DNA from: Saprospiraceae bacterium
GTDB taxonomy: Bacteria > Bacteroidota > Bacteroidia > Chitinophagales > Saprospiraceae
Reading direction: 5' to 3'
NCBI GenBank assembly: GCA_016710585.1
Contig: JADJVN010000026.1
Span: 14,864 to 78,863, forward strand
Length of the DNA: 64,000 bases
The notes beneath the pieces were generated by a model. The model worked only from the letters and a program-made list of their open reading frames with translations. It ran no database searches and was not told the DNA's origin. The position numbers and the translations under genes were made by a program. This document shows, one piece after another, positions 48,576 through 58,466 of the stretch (its first letter is position 1; each line of letters starts with the position of its first letter).

Positions 48576-49829
48576 CTATTTGTTGGAATTGATAATCGTG
48601 GCTAGAACTAATTGGTCATATCTTCCGCCTAATGGCTTATAATAGCACAGTATTAAATAATCATTTTCAGTCTCATACCAGTTTCCTTCAGTCTCCGAAA
48701 TATTTATTTTACCATTTTTATCTTGAAGGACATACATATAATTATAGAAACCATTTTTCAATAAAACCTGACAGATATATGCTTTTTTGGTTTCGTCATA
48801 GGTCATTTTAAATTCTTCTTTACATTGGAAATCACTTAATGCGCCATAGATATAAACAGGATCATCAAATTCAATGTTGGATAATAATGTAAAATGTACC
48901 ATCACATATTCTGCCCTGATGTTGTCTTCTAAAACATCATTGCTGGTGCAGATAAATTTTCCATTGATATCTGTATCTGAATAAAAGGGTCTGTATGCTC
49001 TTATTTTATCGTGCTCTAACCAACAATGATAATACCCACCTCTTTCATCCCAGTAATCAATATCTCTTGTAAGATGAATGACTGTTCTGATATCTTTCCT
49101 GCGATACTCTTTCATGCCTTGAAATAAAATTCCATCTATCTTATTATAGCTAAACTCAGTCGTCATGTTTAGCGCTGGGTCTGTTAGTGTTTTAATACTA
49201 TTATAGTCATCATTTTGGATCACTTGCAGACTCAGTTCCTCATCTAAATTAATTATTTTTTTATTATTTGTTTTTAATGTTAATTCTAATCCAACATGGG
49301 TTCGGAATTTAGATGCATCGACCGGACCGACGAATTTGGAAACCAAACCAAATGTATTTGATGTGACAAATATCCTTCGAGAAAAAAGGAGTTCTCCACT
49401 TTGATCAAAAACAACAAGTAAATAATTTCCAGTGTAGTTAAATTTAAAATTTCTATTGGGTAAAGAGATAGTATAATTTACATAAGGAATCAAAGTTTGT
49501 TTTGAAGCTTTATATCGCTCTATTTCTAGATCTTCGAAACCAGTAACTGCCTCGTTATGATCGATTTCACTCAATTGCCAATTTCTATCATAGTGATAAA
49601 AAGTATACTGGAGATTGCGAGGTGACCCTTCTAGTAAATCAAAACTTAATTCAAAATTTTTTTCTCTGTCGACAAAAAAAATTGGATGAAAAACGAATTC
49701 ATTATTTTGATAAAAAAAAATTGACTTAACCGCTTTATTATAAACAGTATCTATAGGCTTTAAATCTTGCCCAAACATTGAATGAAATGCTGCATTTATC
49801 AGGAGAAATATTAATAGAAATTTATTCAT
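48576..49829 (-). CDS. Type IX secretion system plug-domain protein (DUF5103)
   Basis: This 417-residue protein has a signal peptide (FLLIFLLINAAFHSMFGQ). It carries the DUF5103 pattern: YNKAVKSIFFYQNNEFVFHP, FELSFDLLEGSPRNLQYTFY, then VYIYGALSDFQCKEEFKMTY and NGFYNYMYVLQDKNGKI. This family was renamed after the Plug protein that blocks the SprA translocon pore in the T9SS. Many paralogues exist, so this one may or may not be the actual plug. It is a single gene. Confidence 0.85.
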   Translation of the reverse strand: MNKFLLIFLLINAAFHSMFGQDLKPIDTVYNKAVKSIFFYQNNEFVFHPIFFVDREKNFELSFDLLEGSPRNLQYTFYHYDRNWQLSEIDHNEAVTGFEDLEIERYKASKQTLIPYVNYTISLPNRNFKFNYTGNYLLVVFDQSGELLFSRRIFVTSNTFGLVSKFVGPVDASKFRTHVGLELTLKTNNKKIINLDEELSLQVIQNDDYNSIKTLTDPALNMTTEFSYNKIDGILFQGMKEYRRKDIRTVIHLTRDIDYWDERGGYYHCWLEHDKIRAYRPFYSDTDINGKFICTSNDVLEDNIRAEYVMVHFTLLSNIEFDDPVYIYGALSDFQCKEEFKMTYDETKKAYICQVLLKNGFYNYMYVLQDKNGKINISETEGNWYETENDYLILCYYKPLGGRYDQLVLATIINSNK

Positions 49830-50083
49830 TTGCCGAGCTAATTATGTCATTAACGGGATATGGATTATTTTAGTTTCAAAAATTGTTAAAAAACAATTAA
49901 AAGAAGATTTAATGTGTATTGCGCTTAGTTCATTGACTAAGAAAGGCATCACATAAAAGGCTGTAGCGCTTAGATTTATGCAAAGAATAGATCCAAAGAA
50001 ATCGGTTCAGAATGTATGGGATAATTCATAAATGGCAGCTAAGATATATTAGATATTATCCTAATATTTTCAATAATTTAATG

Positions 50084-50091
50084 TAACTTTG
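50084..50091 (+). promoter_or_regulatory. Bacteroidota-type -7 box (TAACTTTG) of the topoisomerase gene
   Basis: TAACTTTG lies 20 bases before the ATG at 50112 and matches TAnnTTTG. The -33 position does not show a TTTG. Confidence 0.5.
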
Positions 50092-50111
50092 CGCTTTATT
50101 TTTAACTACAA

Positions 50112-52694
50112 ATGAACTCAAATTTAACTCAAGATAATGCAAATCAAGATCATATCATCACTGTAGATGGAATGTATCAAGATTATTTTTTGGATTATGC
50201 TTCTTATGTCATATTGGAGCGTGCTGTTCCTGCTGTAGAAGACGGACTTAAGCCTGTGCAGCGACGAATATTGCATTGCATGTATGAACAAGAGGATGGT
50301 CGATATCATAAAGTGGCCAATCTTATAGGGCAAACGATGCAATACCATCCACATGGAGATGCTGCTATAGGTGAGGCATTGGTGAACTTAGGACAGAAAG
50401 ATCTTCTTATCGATACACAAGGTAACTGGGGTGATTATCGTACAGGAGATTCGGCTGCAGCGCCTCGTTATATTGAAGCCAGATTAACAAAATTTGCACT
50501 TGAAGTTGCCTTCAATCCTGATCTAAATGAATGGCAGCTTTCGTATGACGGAAGGAAGAAAGAGCCTGTGGTATTGCCTATGAAGTTCCCTTTGCTTTTA
50601 GCGCAGGGTGTAGAGGGTATTGCTGTAGGTTTGTCGACTAAAATATTACCCCATAATTTTAATGAATTAATCAAAGGCAGTATTCAAATATTAAAGGGTA
50701 AAAAAGTAGACATCTATCCAGACTTCGAGACTGGAGGTATGATCAATGTGTCAGAATACAATCAAGGATTGAGAGGTGGTCGTGTTAAAGTAAGAGCGAA
50801 AATTGAAGTTGAAGATAAAAAATATTTGGTTATCAAAGAATTACCTTTTGGTGTCACGACTACTTCATTGATTGACTCAATAGTGAAGGCTGCTGAGAAA
50901 GGAAAGATTAAAATAAAGCATGTCAATGATAATACAGCCAAAGATGTAGAGATAAAAATTGAACTCCAACCTGGAGTATCACCAGAAGTAACGATAGATG
51001 CATTGTATGCCTTTTCAAACTGTGAGGTTTCTATTTCACCCAATGCATGTGTCATCATTAATGATAAACCAATTTTCCTTAAGGTAAATGAATTGTTGAA
51101 GATTTCGACTGAGCAAACCAAATCTTTCCTGTTGAGAGAATTGGAGATAAAGAAAAAGGATATTCTAGAGAAATGGCATTTGATTAGTTTAGAAAAAATA
51201 TTTATTGAAAATCGAATTTATCGCGATATAGAAGAATGTCCAGATTTTGAAAGTGTCATTGTTGCCATAGATAATGGACTAAAAAAATATGTAAAGACAC
51301 CTTCTATGCCAAAGCAAAGTGGGGACAAAAGAATGTCTTTAAATAGAGATATTACTCATGAAGATATCATTCATTTGACAGAGATACGCATCAAAAGAAT
51401 TTCAAAATATAATAAATTCCAAACTGATGAAACACTCAAGACATTAGAAGACGATTTGAAGCAAGTCAATCATGATATTGAAAATATCACAGACTTTGCT
51501 ATAGCCTATTTCGAAAGATTATTGGCAAAATTTGGCAAAGGAAAAGATAGAAAAACAAAGATATTGGACTTTGAGGCGGTACAAGCAGTACAAGTGGTTG
51601 CAAATAATTCGAAACTTTATGTCAATAAAGCAGATGGATTTATTGGACATGGGCTGAAAAAAGATGAATTCATTAAAGAATGTTCTGATATCGATGATAT
51701 AATCGTATTCAGAGGAGATGCTAAAATGGTGGTATCTCGCATTGCAGAAAAAACATTTGTAGGTAAAGATATCTTACATGTAGATGTCTGGAAGAAGGCA
51801 GATGAAAGGACTACATACAATATGATTTATCTCGATGGTGAGACTGGTCGTGCCATGGCAAAGCGATTCAATGTCACGGGAATCACTCGCGATAAAGAAT
51901 ATGATTTATCCAAAGGTCATCCCAAATCGAAGACCCTTTATTTCTCATGTAATCCAGAAGGTGAAGCAGAAATCGTAACGGTGAATTTAACATCAGGTTG
52001 CACTGCAAAAATTAAACAGTTTGAGTTTAATTTTGCTGAGATTGAAATTAAAGGAAGATCTTCGGGTGGAAATATTGTGACTAAATATCCAGTGAGGAAA
52101 ATTACCTTAAAGGAAAAAGGAATGTCTACACTAGGTTCACAGCAAGTGTGGTATGATGCTCACACTGGAAGATTAAATGTGGAAGAAAGAGGGGTATCAC
52201 TTGGTGGACTCAATAAAGGCGATCAGATATTAGCAATATATAAAAACGGAAGCTATGAAATCACTGATTATGATCTGAACAACAGATATGCGTTTGCTGA
52301 TATTTTATTATTGGAAAAATATAATCCTGAAAAAATTATTAATGCAATCTATTTTGATGGTGATAAGAAATGGTCAATGGCAAAACGATTTGTAATAGAG
52401 ACCTCTACAACGAACCAAAAATTCAGTTTTATCTCCGATCATAAAGATTCTAGATTATATTGGGCTTCTACAAAAGCAAATCCAGAAGTCTTGTTTTCTT
52501 ATAAAAAGAAGAATGTCAAAAGTGAAGAAATACTCACTGTAAAAGATTTTGTAGATGTGAAAGGATGGAAGGCATTGGGCAACAAAATAGAAGACGTTGC
52601 ACTATTAAAAGTAGATGATTACCTTGCGGCTGAAAATACTCAGAAAGATGGTAAACTAAATTTTAATGTCGGTGATACATTGGAGTTTGATTGA
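50112..52694 (+). CDS. parC: DNA topoisomerase IV subunit A / gyrase A-type
   Basis: This 860-residue protein has the whole type IIA subunit A plan. The winged-helix region contains SYVILERAVPAVEDGLKPVQ, then RRILHCMY and YHPHGDAAIGEALVNLGQKD. The catalytic tyrosine is Tyr120 in GDSAAAPRYIEARLT. A coiled-coil gate and a C-terminal beta-pinwheel follow. It breaks and rejoins DNA to decatenate chromosomes. The AAAPRYIEA context and the C-terminal layout are those of the Bacteroidota protein annotated as topoisomerase IV A rather than GyrA. The ParE partner is not in the window. Confidence 0.88.
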   Translation: MNSNLTQDNANQDHIITVDGMYQDYFLDYASYVILERAVPAVEDGLKPVQRRILHCMYEQEDGRYHKVANLIGQTMQYHPHGDAAIGEALVNLGQKDLLIDTQGNWGDYRTGDSAAAPRYIEARLTKFALEVAFNPDLNEWQLSYDGRKKEPVVLPMKFPLLLAQGVEGIAVGLSTKILPHNFNELIKGSIQILKGKKVDIYPDFETGGMINVSEYNQGLRGGRVKVRAKIEVEDKKYLVIKELPFGVTTTSLIDSIVKAAEKGKIKIKHVNDNTAKDVEIKIELQPGVSPEVTIDALYAFSNCEVSISPNACVIINDKPIFLKVNELLKISTEQTKSFLLRELEIKKKDILEKWHLISLEKIFIENRIYRDIEECPDFESVIVAIDNGLKKYVKTPSMPKQSGDKRMSLNRDITHEDIIHLTEIRIKRISKYNKFQTDETLKTLEDDLKQVNHDIENITDFAIAYFERLLAKFGKGKDRKTKILDFEAVQAVQVVANNSKLYVNKADGFIGHGLKKDEFIKECSDIDDIIVFRGDAKMVVSRIAEKTFVGKDILHVDVWKKADERTTYNMIYLDGETGRAMAKRFNVTGITRDKEYDLSKGHPKSKTLYFSCNPEGEAEIVTVNLTSGCTAKIKQFEFNFAEIEIKGRSSGGNIVTKYPVRKITLKEKGMSTLGSQQVWYDAHTGRLNVEERGVSLGGLNKGDQILAIYKNGSYEITDYDLNNRYAFADILLLEKYNPEKIINAIYFDGDKKWSMAKRFVIETSTTNQKFSFISDHKDSRLYWASTKANPEVLFSYKKKNVKSEEILTVKDFVDVKGWKALGNKIEDVALLKVDDYLAAENTQKDGKLNFNVGDTLEFD

Positions 52695-52706
52695 TCGAAT
52701 CCACAT

Positions 52707-53444
52707 CTATTGTAAAGAATAAGTCCATTGATTTGGAATATCGCTTTTGTTTTTTTTGTATTCAATGTAAACGCAAGTATTGCGAATGATTGGGGTATGC
52801 TCACTGTGCTTAAACTTAATTCTTTGAATTAAACCAAGAATTGTTTCATCAACTTTAGCGCCAAAACCACATATGATATCTATAGATTCAATATCGAGAT
52901 TGAAATTCAAATTTACCTGATACACGCCATATTCTCCAATGGCATCTGTTTTGTTTAATGTCATTCTACTTATTCTGTCTAAATAATCGAAATCATAATC
53001 AACTCTTGCAGATGGATATTTGACATTACTTGACAGTTTGAATTTCTGCATTAATGTTAGAATGGAGTTGAAATATTCTTGAGAATTATCTGTTGTCTTC
53101 ATTGATCTCGTGCATGGACCTATTTCAATTCTATCTTTATTTTTATTTCCAAAAATTAGTACTGTATCGCCAACACTGTAATATATTTCGGTTGACATAT
53201 TCTCCCCATCAAAAATATTTCCAAAAACATAAAGTGATTTTGTAGGAATACCTTTGAGGTTTTCAATAATATCAATATCAACTTTATAGTAATAATCATT
53301 TGGCATATTGCGATGAAGCCCTTTGATTTTAATAACAGCTACAAAATCACTGAAGAAATAATTACTAGCATAATTTCCTTGGATACAACATGCAAATCCA
53401 AAATGTGAAATAAATAAAAAGACTATAACGAAATATTTTTTCAT
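52707..53444 (-). CDS. Exported protein of unknown function, possible TonB C-terminal-like fold
   Basis: The ATG at 53444 is preferred because it gives a clean signal peptide (KKYFVIVFLFISHFGFACC); a start at 53456 adds four residues. The 245-residue protein has a cysteine pair straight after the signal. It then has a segment (SDFVAVIKIKGLHRN, VGDTVLIFGNKNKDRIE) that loosely resembles netrin/TIMP-like modules. The C-terminal half (YQVNLNFNLDIESIDIICGF, GLIQRIKFKHSEHTPI) resembles a TonB C-terminal-like domain. Both fold ideas are inference. It converges on parC 12 bases away. Confidence 0.5.
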   Translation of the reverse strand: MKKYFVIVFLFISHFGFACCIQGNYASNYFFSDFVAVIKIKGLHRNMPNDYYYKVDIDIIENLKGIPTKSLYVFGNIFDGENMSTEIYYSVGDTVLIFGNKNKDRIEIGPCTRSMKTTDNSQEYFNSILTLMQKFKLSSNVKYPSARVDYDFDYLDRISRMTLNKTDAIGEYGVYQVNLNFNLDIESIDIICGFGAKVDETILGLIQRIKFKHSEHTPIIRNTCVYIEYKKNKSDIPNQWTYSLQ

Positions 53445-53512
53445 TATTGAGTTCATTTTAAATATGACGAATTAGAACTATTATTGTGTTACAAAAAAAC
53501 GCTAAATAAAAG

Positions 53513-54223
53513 TTAAATTTTGCTCAGGCAAAATATTGTAGGTGCATTGATATATTTATTAATATCTTGAAGTTTCCATTTCTGAATGCTCATACAAATA
53601 TTAACTTCATTAGCGGTGTGAAGATTATTTGAAAGAGATAATAGAAAATGTTGAGGCACATTATTGATCAGCATTTCTAAAACTTGTTTATTGCGATAAG
53701 GAGTCTCCATGAAAATATTAGTATAGTCTGATTTAGCCATATTTTTGATTATGGAAATCAATTTTTCTCTCAATTCTTCTTTTTTAGCGGGAAGGTATCC
53801 ATGGAATGTAAATCGCTGACCATTCATTCCAGATGCCATGAGTGCCATAATCATTGAATTTGGCCCCGAATGAGTCACTACTTTGTAGCCATCGAAGTGT
53901 GCAGATTTGATGATCTCAGAGCCAGGATCTGCGACTGCGGGTAGGCCAGCCTCGGAGAGGATGCCCACATTCAATCCCAGCTTTGCCTTTTCTTTTACCC
54001 AAAGCCAATTTTGTTTATTATTTTCTGAAATGGTCTCGACTTCAATTTGCTGAAGCGGAATGGGATGATTGATTGATTTTAGAAAATTTCGAGCAGATTT
54101 GGCATTTTCAACCATAAAATGATTGATATTTTGAGCTACTTCAATAGCTTCCTTCGCTAGATAGCCTGTGTCTGATCCACTTAAAGGAACAGGGATTAAA
54201 TGGATGCTTCCTCTATTTGATTC
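53513..54223 (-). CDS. RsmI-like SAM-dependent methyltransferase
   Basis: The tetrapyrrole-methylase fold is clear: the N-terminal strand GSIHLIPVPLSG, LNVGILSEAGLPAVADPGSE and YKVVTHSGPNSMIMALMASG, followed by RFTFHGYLPAKKEELREKL. These are the marks of RsmI, which methylates the 2'-OH of C1402 in 16S rRNA. With the ATG at 54223 the protein has 236 residues; an ATG at 54262 adds 13 residues of no clear value. It is divergent from scpA. The Bacteroidota subgroup differs from classic RsmI, so the exact target is likely but not certain. Confidence 0.82.
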   Translation of the reverse strand, partial: ESNRGSIHLIPVPLSGSDTGYLAKEAIEVAQNINHFMVENAKSARNFLKSINHPIPLQQIEVETISENNKQNWLWVKEKAKLGLNVGILSEAGLPAVADPGSEIIKSAHFDGYKVVTHSGPNSMIMALMASGMNGQRFTFHGYLPAKKEELREKLISIIKNMAKSDYTNIFMETPYRNKQVLEMLINNVPQHFLLSLSNNLHTANEVNICMSIQKWKLQDINKYINAPTIFCLSKI

Positions 54224-54277
54224 CATTCCCGAAGGTATTAAAATATTACAAATTGGATTCAATTTCTTAAGAATCCC

Positions 54278-54285
54278 TATCTTCG
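54278..54285 (+). promoter_or_regulatory. Possible -7 box (TATCTTCG) of scpA
   Basis: TATCTTCG differs from TAnnTTTG at one place and lies nine bases before the scpA ATG. TTGG at 54253-54256 could be the -33 element with a 21-base spacer. Confidence 0.3.
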
Positions 54286-54294
54286 CAGTCCGTT

Positions 54295-55086
54295 ATGGAA
54301 AATAATTCAAATTATACCATAAAATTAAGCCAGTTTGAAGGCCCATTTGACCTGCTTCTATTTTTTATAGAGCGTGATGAGTTGGATATTTATGACATTC
54401 CTATTGCTAAGATAACTGAAGATTTTCTCGCTTATGTAAGGGAAATGGAGTCTTTGAATTTGGATCTAGCCAGTGAATTTATACTCGTTGCTGCTACTTT
54501 GATTCGGATTAAAGCTAAAATGCTACTTCCAAGGAAAGAATTAGATGAAAACAATGAAGAAATAGATCCTCGAAAGGAATTAGTCCAAAAATTATTAGAA
54601 TATAAAGCAGTAAAGGAGGCTATTACAGAATTGAGTTCGATGGAGGATGACCAGTATTTTAGAATTCCTCGTGGCAATATCCATAATGAGTTTCAAGCAC
54701 TTTCTCAAAAGGCATTGGTAGATGCTGAATGGGAGACATTGACTTTATTCAATCTATTGAAGGTATTCCAAAAAGTGGTTACCCGTTTAGATCAAAGTAA
54801 ATTTGTAGTTCATAAAATATATAATTATGAATATACAATAGGAGAACAGCAAGAAAAAATACGTTATACTTTAAAGATTTCAGGCAAAGCTGATTTTGAA
54901 AAATTGTTTGAAGAGTGTGAAAATAGAATTCACGCTATCATCACCTTCCTCGCATTACTAGAAATGGTCAATCTTCAACAGTTAAAAATCACGAAAGGAG
55001 AAAATCTCAATCAATTCTGGGTTGAAGAAAAACCAGAAGAAGAACAGGATCTTGATCCTCAAAATAATAATCTTGAAGAAGAATAA
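54295..55086 (+). CDS. scpA: Segregation and condensation protein ScpA
   Basis: This 263-residue protein is typical ScpA (kleisin). It begins KLSQFEGPFDLLLFFIERDE and continues with LDIYDIPIAKITEDFLAYV, SEFILVAATLIRIKAKMLLP and a C-terminal winged helix (FLALLEMVNLQQLKITKGEN). It bridges the SMC heads with ScpB during chromosome segregation. ScpB is not adjacent. The end is acidic. Confidence 0.92.
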   Translation: MENNSNYTIKLSQFEGPFDLLLFFIERDELDIYDIPIAKITEDFLAYVREMESLNLDLASEFILVAATLIRIKAKMLLPRKELDENNEEIDPRKELVQKLLEYKAVKEAITELSSMEDDQYFRIPRGNIHNEFQALSQKALVDAEWETLTLFNLLKVFQKVVTRLDQSKFVVHKIYNYEYTIGEQQEKIRYTLKISGKADFEKLFEECENRIHAIITFLALLEMVNLQQLKITKGENLNQFWVEEKPEEEQDLDPQNNNLEEE

Positions 55087-55109
55087 GTTCTATAAAAATC
55101 TGCTTGCAA

Positions 55110-56408
55110 TTAGATTAAAAGTCCAGCTATGGCTGCAGTAAATAAACACGCAACTGTTCCACCAATCAATGCATAGATTCCAAGAGATGCCAATGTACTT
55201 CTTTGGTCAGGAGCAATAGTACTGATACCTCCAATTTGGATTCCGATAGAAGCGAAGTTTGAAAATCCACAAAGTGCATAGGTTGCGATAATAAGAGCTC
55301 TTTCTGACATCATTTGATCGGTCTTGAATTTTGCCAAAGTGGTATAGGCGTAGAATTCATTCAATATCGTTTTTTCACCAAGAAGCTGACCACCAAGCAT
55401 GATATCAGCATTTGGGATTCCAATAAGCCATGCTATGGGTGAGCAAACCATTCCAAGAATATATTGTAAGGAAAACGATTCAAATCTGCCGTTGGTAGAC
55501 ATCCTAACCCAATCATTTAATCCAAACCATGAGCCAATTGAATTCTGTACAAGGTAATTTAGCATATAGATCATTGCGGTAAATACTAATAACATTGCAC
55601 CAACATTTACGGCTAGTTTTAGTCCATCAGTTGTTCCAATAGAAATTGCATCCAAAACATTGGAACCTAGTTTTTCTTTTGAAACGACTAGATCTTTTTT
55701 TATTTTGTCTGGTTCGGATTCAGGGAATAACATCTTTGATGCTACGATTGCAGCAGGGGCACTCATGATTGAAGCCGATAATAGATGGGTTGCATATAAT
55801 TGTTGTTGAACAGGATCGGTCCCGCCTAAAAACCCTACATATGCAGCTAACACACCTCCTGCAATGGTAGCCATGCCACCAACCATGACACAAAGTATTT
55901 CAGATTTGGTCATGTCATTGATATATGGCTTGATAAGCAATGGGGCCTCAGTTTGTCCTAAGAAAATATTCCCCGCAGCAGATAAACTTTCAGCTCCTGA
56001 CAATTGCATTGTTTTATTCATAACATAAGCAATGCCATATACTATTTTTTGAAGTATGCCAAGATAATACAATAGGGAAGTAAAGGCAGAAAAAAAGATT
56101 ACAGTAGGCAATACCTGTATGGCAAATATGAAGCCGTGTGCAGGAATGTTTTCCATTAATTCTTTTCCAAATAAAAACTTTGAACCTTCTTTGGTGAAAT
56201 CAAGAAACACAACGAATACACTGGCTACGACTTCAAATATTTTTTTAACAAAAGGGACTTTCAATACAAGCAATGCAAAAATTAATTGTAATCCCATGCC
56301 AGCTCCCACAATCCTCCAATTAATAGCTTTTCGATCCTTACTGAGTAGATAACAAATACCGATCAAAAAGACTATTCCCAATATACCTTTGTATGATTCT
56401 ATCATCAA
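55110..56408 (-). CDS. nupC: NupC-family concentrative nucleoside transporter
   Basis: This 432-residue protein has about ten membrane segments. It has the family's GKELMENIPAHGFIFAIQVL and NTQ-type motif region, FLGQTEAPLLIKPYINDMTK and VMVGGMATIAGGVLAAYVGF, then CGFSNFASIGIQIGGIS near the end. It imports nucleosides with sodium or protons. It is divergent from a uridine kinase gene 65 bases away, which fits a pyrimidine nucleoside salvage pair. Confidence 0.9.
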   Translation of the reverse strand: MMIESYKGILGIVFLIGICYLLSKDRKAINWRIVGAGMGLQLIFALLVLKVPFVKKIFEVVASVFVVFLDFTKEGSKFLFGKELMENIPAHGFIFAIQVLPTVIFFSAFTSLLYYLGILQKIVYGIAYVMNKTMQLSGAESLSAAGNIFLGQTEAPLLIKPYINDMTKSEILCVMVGGMATIAGGVLAAYVGFLGGTDPVQQQLYATHLLSASIMSAPAAIVASKMLFPESEPDKIKKDLVVSKEKLGSNVLDAISIGTTDGLKLAVNVGAMLLVFTAMIYMLNYLVQNSIGSWFGLNDWVRMSTNGRFESFSLQYILGMVCSPIAWLIGIPNADIMLGGQLLGEKTILNEFYAYTTLAKFKTDQMMSERALIIATYALCGFSNFASIGIQIGGISTIAPDQRSTLASLGIYALIGGTVACLFTAAIAGLLI

Positions 56409-56473
56409 ATTTTAAATTAAGCGTGAAAATTAGATAAAATTATTGATCTTAGCCGAAATTTTAATAAAATTAT

Positions 56474-57100
56474 ATGCTAATAGGCGTAACAGGAGGTTCA
56501 GGGGCGGGCAAAACAGAGTTTATCAAGCAGTTACGCACTAGATTTAAAGAAAGTGAACTTGCTTTGATTTCTGCTGACAATTATTATTTGCCTAGGGAGA
56601 CCCTGGCAAAGGATGAAAGAGGTGTGATCAATTTTGATTTACCAGAGACAATAGACCATATCGCGTTTGTAGAAGATTTGAAATTATTAAAGCAGAATAA
56701 AACAGTTCGAAGAAAAGAATATACATTTAATAATGAAAAGGCCACTGCAAAAGAAATCGTTTTGTCCTCCGCTACAGTATATATCGTGGAAGGTTTATTT
56801 ATACTACACGAAGAAAAGGTGAGAGAATTACTAGATCTCATAATATTGATTGATGCAGATGATGTAAAGAAAATATCAAGAAGAATCATCAGGGATCAAA
56901 CTGAACGAAATTATCCTTTGGAAGATGTATTGTACAGATATAATAATCATGTTGCTCCTGCATATCAAAAATTTATATTGCCGTATCTTGAAAATATAGA
57001 CATCATTATTAATAATAATCACCATTTTGGTAAAGCATTAGAAGTTATTTCAGCTTATATCAAAAACCTTGTGGATAATAAATCAATGTTGTTCAATTAA
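56474..57100 (+). CDS. udk: Uridine kinase-like protein
   Basis: This 208-residue protein has the Walker A motif GVTGGSGAGKTEFIKQLRTR at residues 4-23. It also has the uridine kinase SADNYYLPRETLAKDERGVI loop, FDLPETIDHIAF and a lid-region arginine pair (SRRIIRDQTERN). It phosphorylates uridine and cytidine using nucleoside triphosphate. Its neighbour, a NupC transporter, supports a salvage role. It overlaps the 3' end of the convergent fusion gene by eight bases. Confidence 0.87.
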   Translation: MLIGVTGGSGAGKTEFIKQLRTRFKESELALISADNYYLPRETLAKDERGVINFDLPETIDHIAFVEDLKLLKQNKTVRRKEYTFNNEKATAKEIVLSSATVYIVEGLFILHEEKVRELLDLIILIDADDVKKISRRIIRDQTERNYPLEDVLYRYNNHVAPAYQKFILPYLENIDIIINNNHHFGKALEVISAYIKNLVDNKSMLFN

Positions 57101-58466
57101 TAAACTCAAGCAAAGGTGTAAATGATCTTTCTCGGATAATTTTATTTGCAATAAAATCCAATGTAGGATTTGATGAGCAAAAGGAAATCCCAATTCCACA
57201 ATCTTTTATAAGGCAAATATCATTATCTCCATCACCGACTGCAATAATATTTTGGTAGTCGATATTATATCTTTTTGCGACTTCACGCATGGCATTTGAT
57301 TTACAAAAATCATGATTGCAATTGCTTTCTTTTGTTCTAATAAATACTGATGGAACTTTGACCTCTCCAGTACAAATACTGTTTGAAAATTCTAATTCAT
57401 TAGCTATAGAAAAATCAAGTCCAAATTTATTAACAAGATGATTGGTGATGCAATCATAACTATCACTGATGATACCGCAGATATACCCATTACTTTTAAA
57501 TTCTTTGACGATCAGCTCAAAATCATTTGTAATCGGTATACTATCCAGAGTTTCCAATAATTGATTTATCTTAAGTCCTTTAATTTGTTTGGCTATTAAT
57601 TTTGTTCTAGTATAGTGATTACTGTTTTCTGATACTATTTCGATAAGTTTATCATTGAAACCATATTGCAACGCAGTAGTGGCAATAAAACTGCTTTGCA
57701 GAATCGTGTTATCCATATCAAAAATCAACATCTTTTTAAGACCGAATAGACTTTCTTTTATTGCAAAATCCATTTGATCTCTGATAAGCGAAATATTCTC
57801 AAGGATTGCAAGATTCGATTGTTTGATGAGTTCTGCTCTTTTTAGTATTGCTCTAGAAACTTCTTTTGACATTTTTCCCAATTGCTCCCAGGATTGCATA
57901 CGATTCTCTATATAGCCAATATTTATTTCAACCATCCTCGCTTTATTTTGAAACATATCTAGAAGCAAGCCAATGTCTACACCATAATCATTCTCAAATG
58001 TAACCTGTTCAAATAAACTTTTTTTTCCTGCAATCATGCCACTCAATGGCTGTGTGATATGAGCCAATTCAGGAAATAAAAGACTCAACAATGGTTTCGC
58101 AACCAATTCAGTTACTCTGCCAGCTTGTCGCTCAAAATATGATTTAACAAAATCAGCTTGATCTTGGATTATTGGTGTAGTAAGTAGGTCAATGATATTC
58201 TCAGGATAGCTTACGATGTCTGCATCCAGATACACTATTATTTCATTGCTTGAGAGTAACATGCCATCGCGCATTGAAGCCCCTTTTCCAAGTTTTGTGC
58301 TGGTGTAAATTTTTACATTTTCACATTTTGCATTTTTTATAGTATTGTCCAAAGATTTGTCGTCTATCACTAAAATTTCTGATACCAGAGGAGATTTTTT
58401 TACCAGCTGGATTACTTGTGCAATCGTATTCTGTTCATTTAAAGTTGGAATAATTACTGTAACCAT
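57093..58466 (-). CDS. Fusion of GpgS-like glycosyltransferase and SerB-like HAD phosphatase
   Basis: The 457-residue protein has two enzymes. Residues 1 to about 215 form a GT-A glycosyltransferase: VTVIIPTLNEQNTIAQVIQL, the metal-binding DAD at 81-83 and the stretch GRVTELVAKPLLSLLFPEL (116-134). YGVDIGLLLD follows at 161-170. These last two match glucosyl-3-phosphoglycerate synthase (GT81). Residues from about 245 form a HAD phosphatase: FDMDNT with the nucleophile Asp250 and general acid Asp252, ISDSYD as motif II and GDGDND (411-416) as motif IV, most like phosphoserine phosphatase. A synthase and phosphatase in one chain would make glucosylglycerate or a similar compatible solute. The donor, acceptor and product are inference. 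Confidence 0.8.
   Translation of the reverse strand: MVTVIIPTLNEQNTIAQVIQLVKKSPLVSEILVIDDKSLDNTIKNAKCENVKIYTSTKLGKGASMRDGMLLSSNEIIVYLDADIVSYPENIIDLLTTPIIQDQADFVKSYFERQAGRVTELVAKPLLSLLFPELAHITQPLSGMIAGKKSLFEQVTFENDYGVDIGLLLDMFQNKARMVEINIGYIENRMQSWEQLGKMSKEVSRAILKRAELIKQSNLAILENISLIRDQMDFAIKESLFGLKKMLIFDMDNTILQSSFIATTALQYGFNDKLIEIVSENSNHYTRTKLIAKQIKGLKINQLLETLDSIPITNDFELIVKEFKSNGYICGIISDSYDCITNHLVNKFGLDFSIANELEFSNSICTGEVKVPSVFIRTKESNCNHDFCKSNAMREVAKRYNIDYQNIIAVGDGDNDICLIKDCGIGISFCSSNPTLDFIANKIIRERSFTPLLEFIN

Noticed and set aside
57093..58466. Two separate genes for the glycosyltransferase and the phosphatase
   Set aside because: A single frame runs through both parts with no stop, and the linker (about 215-245) is a normal helical segment.
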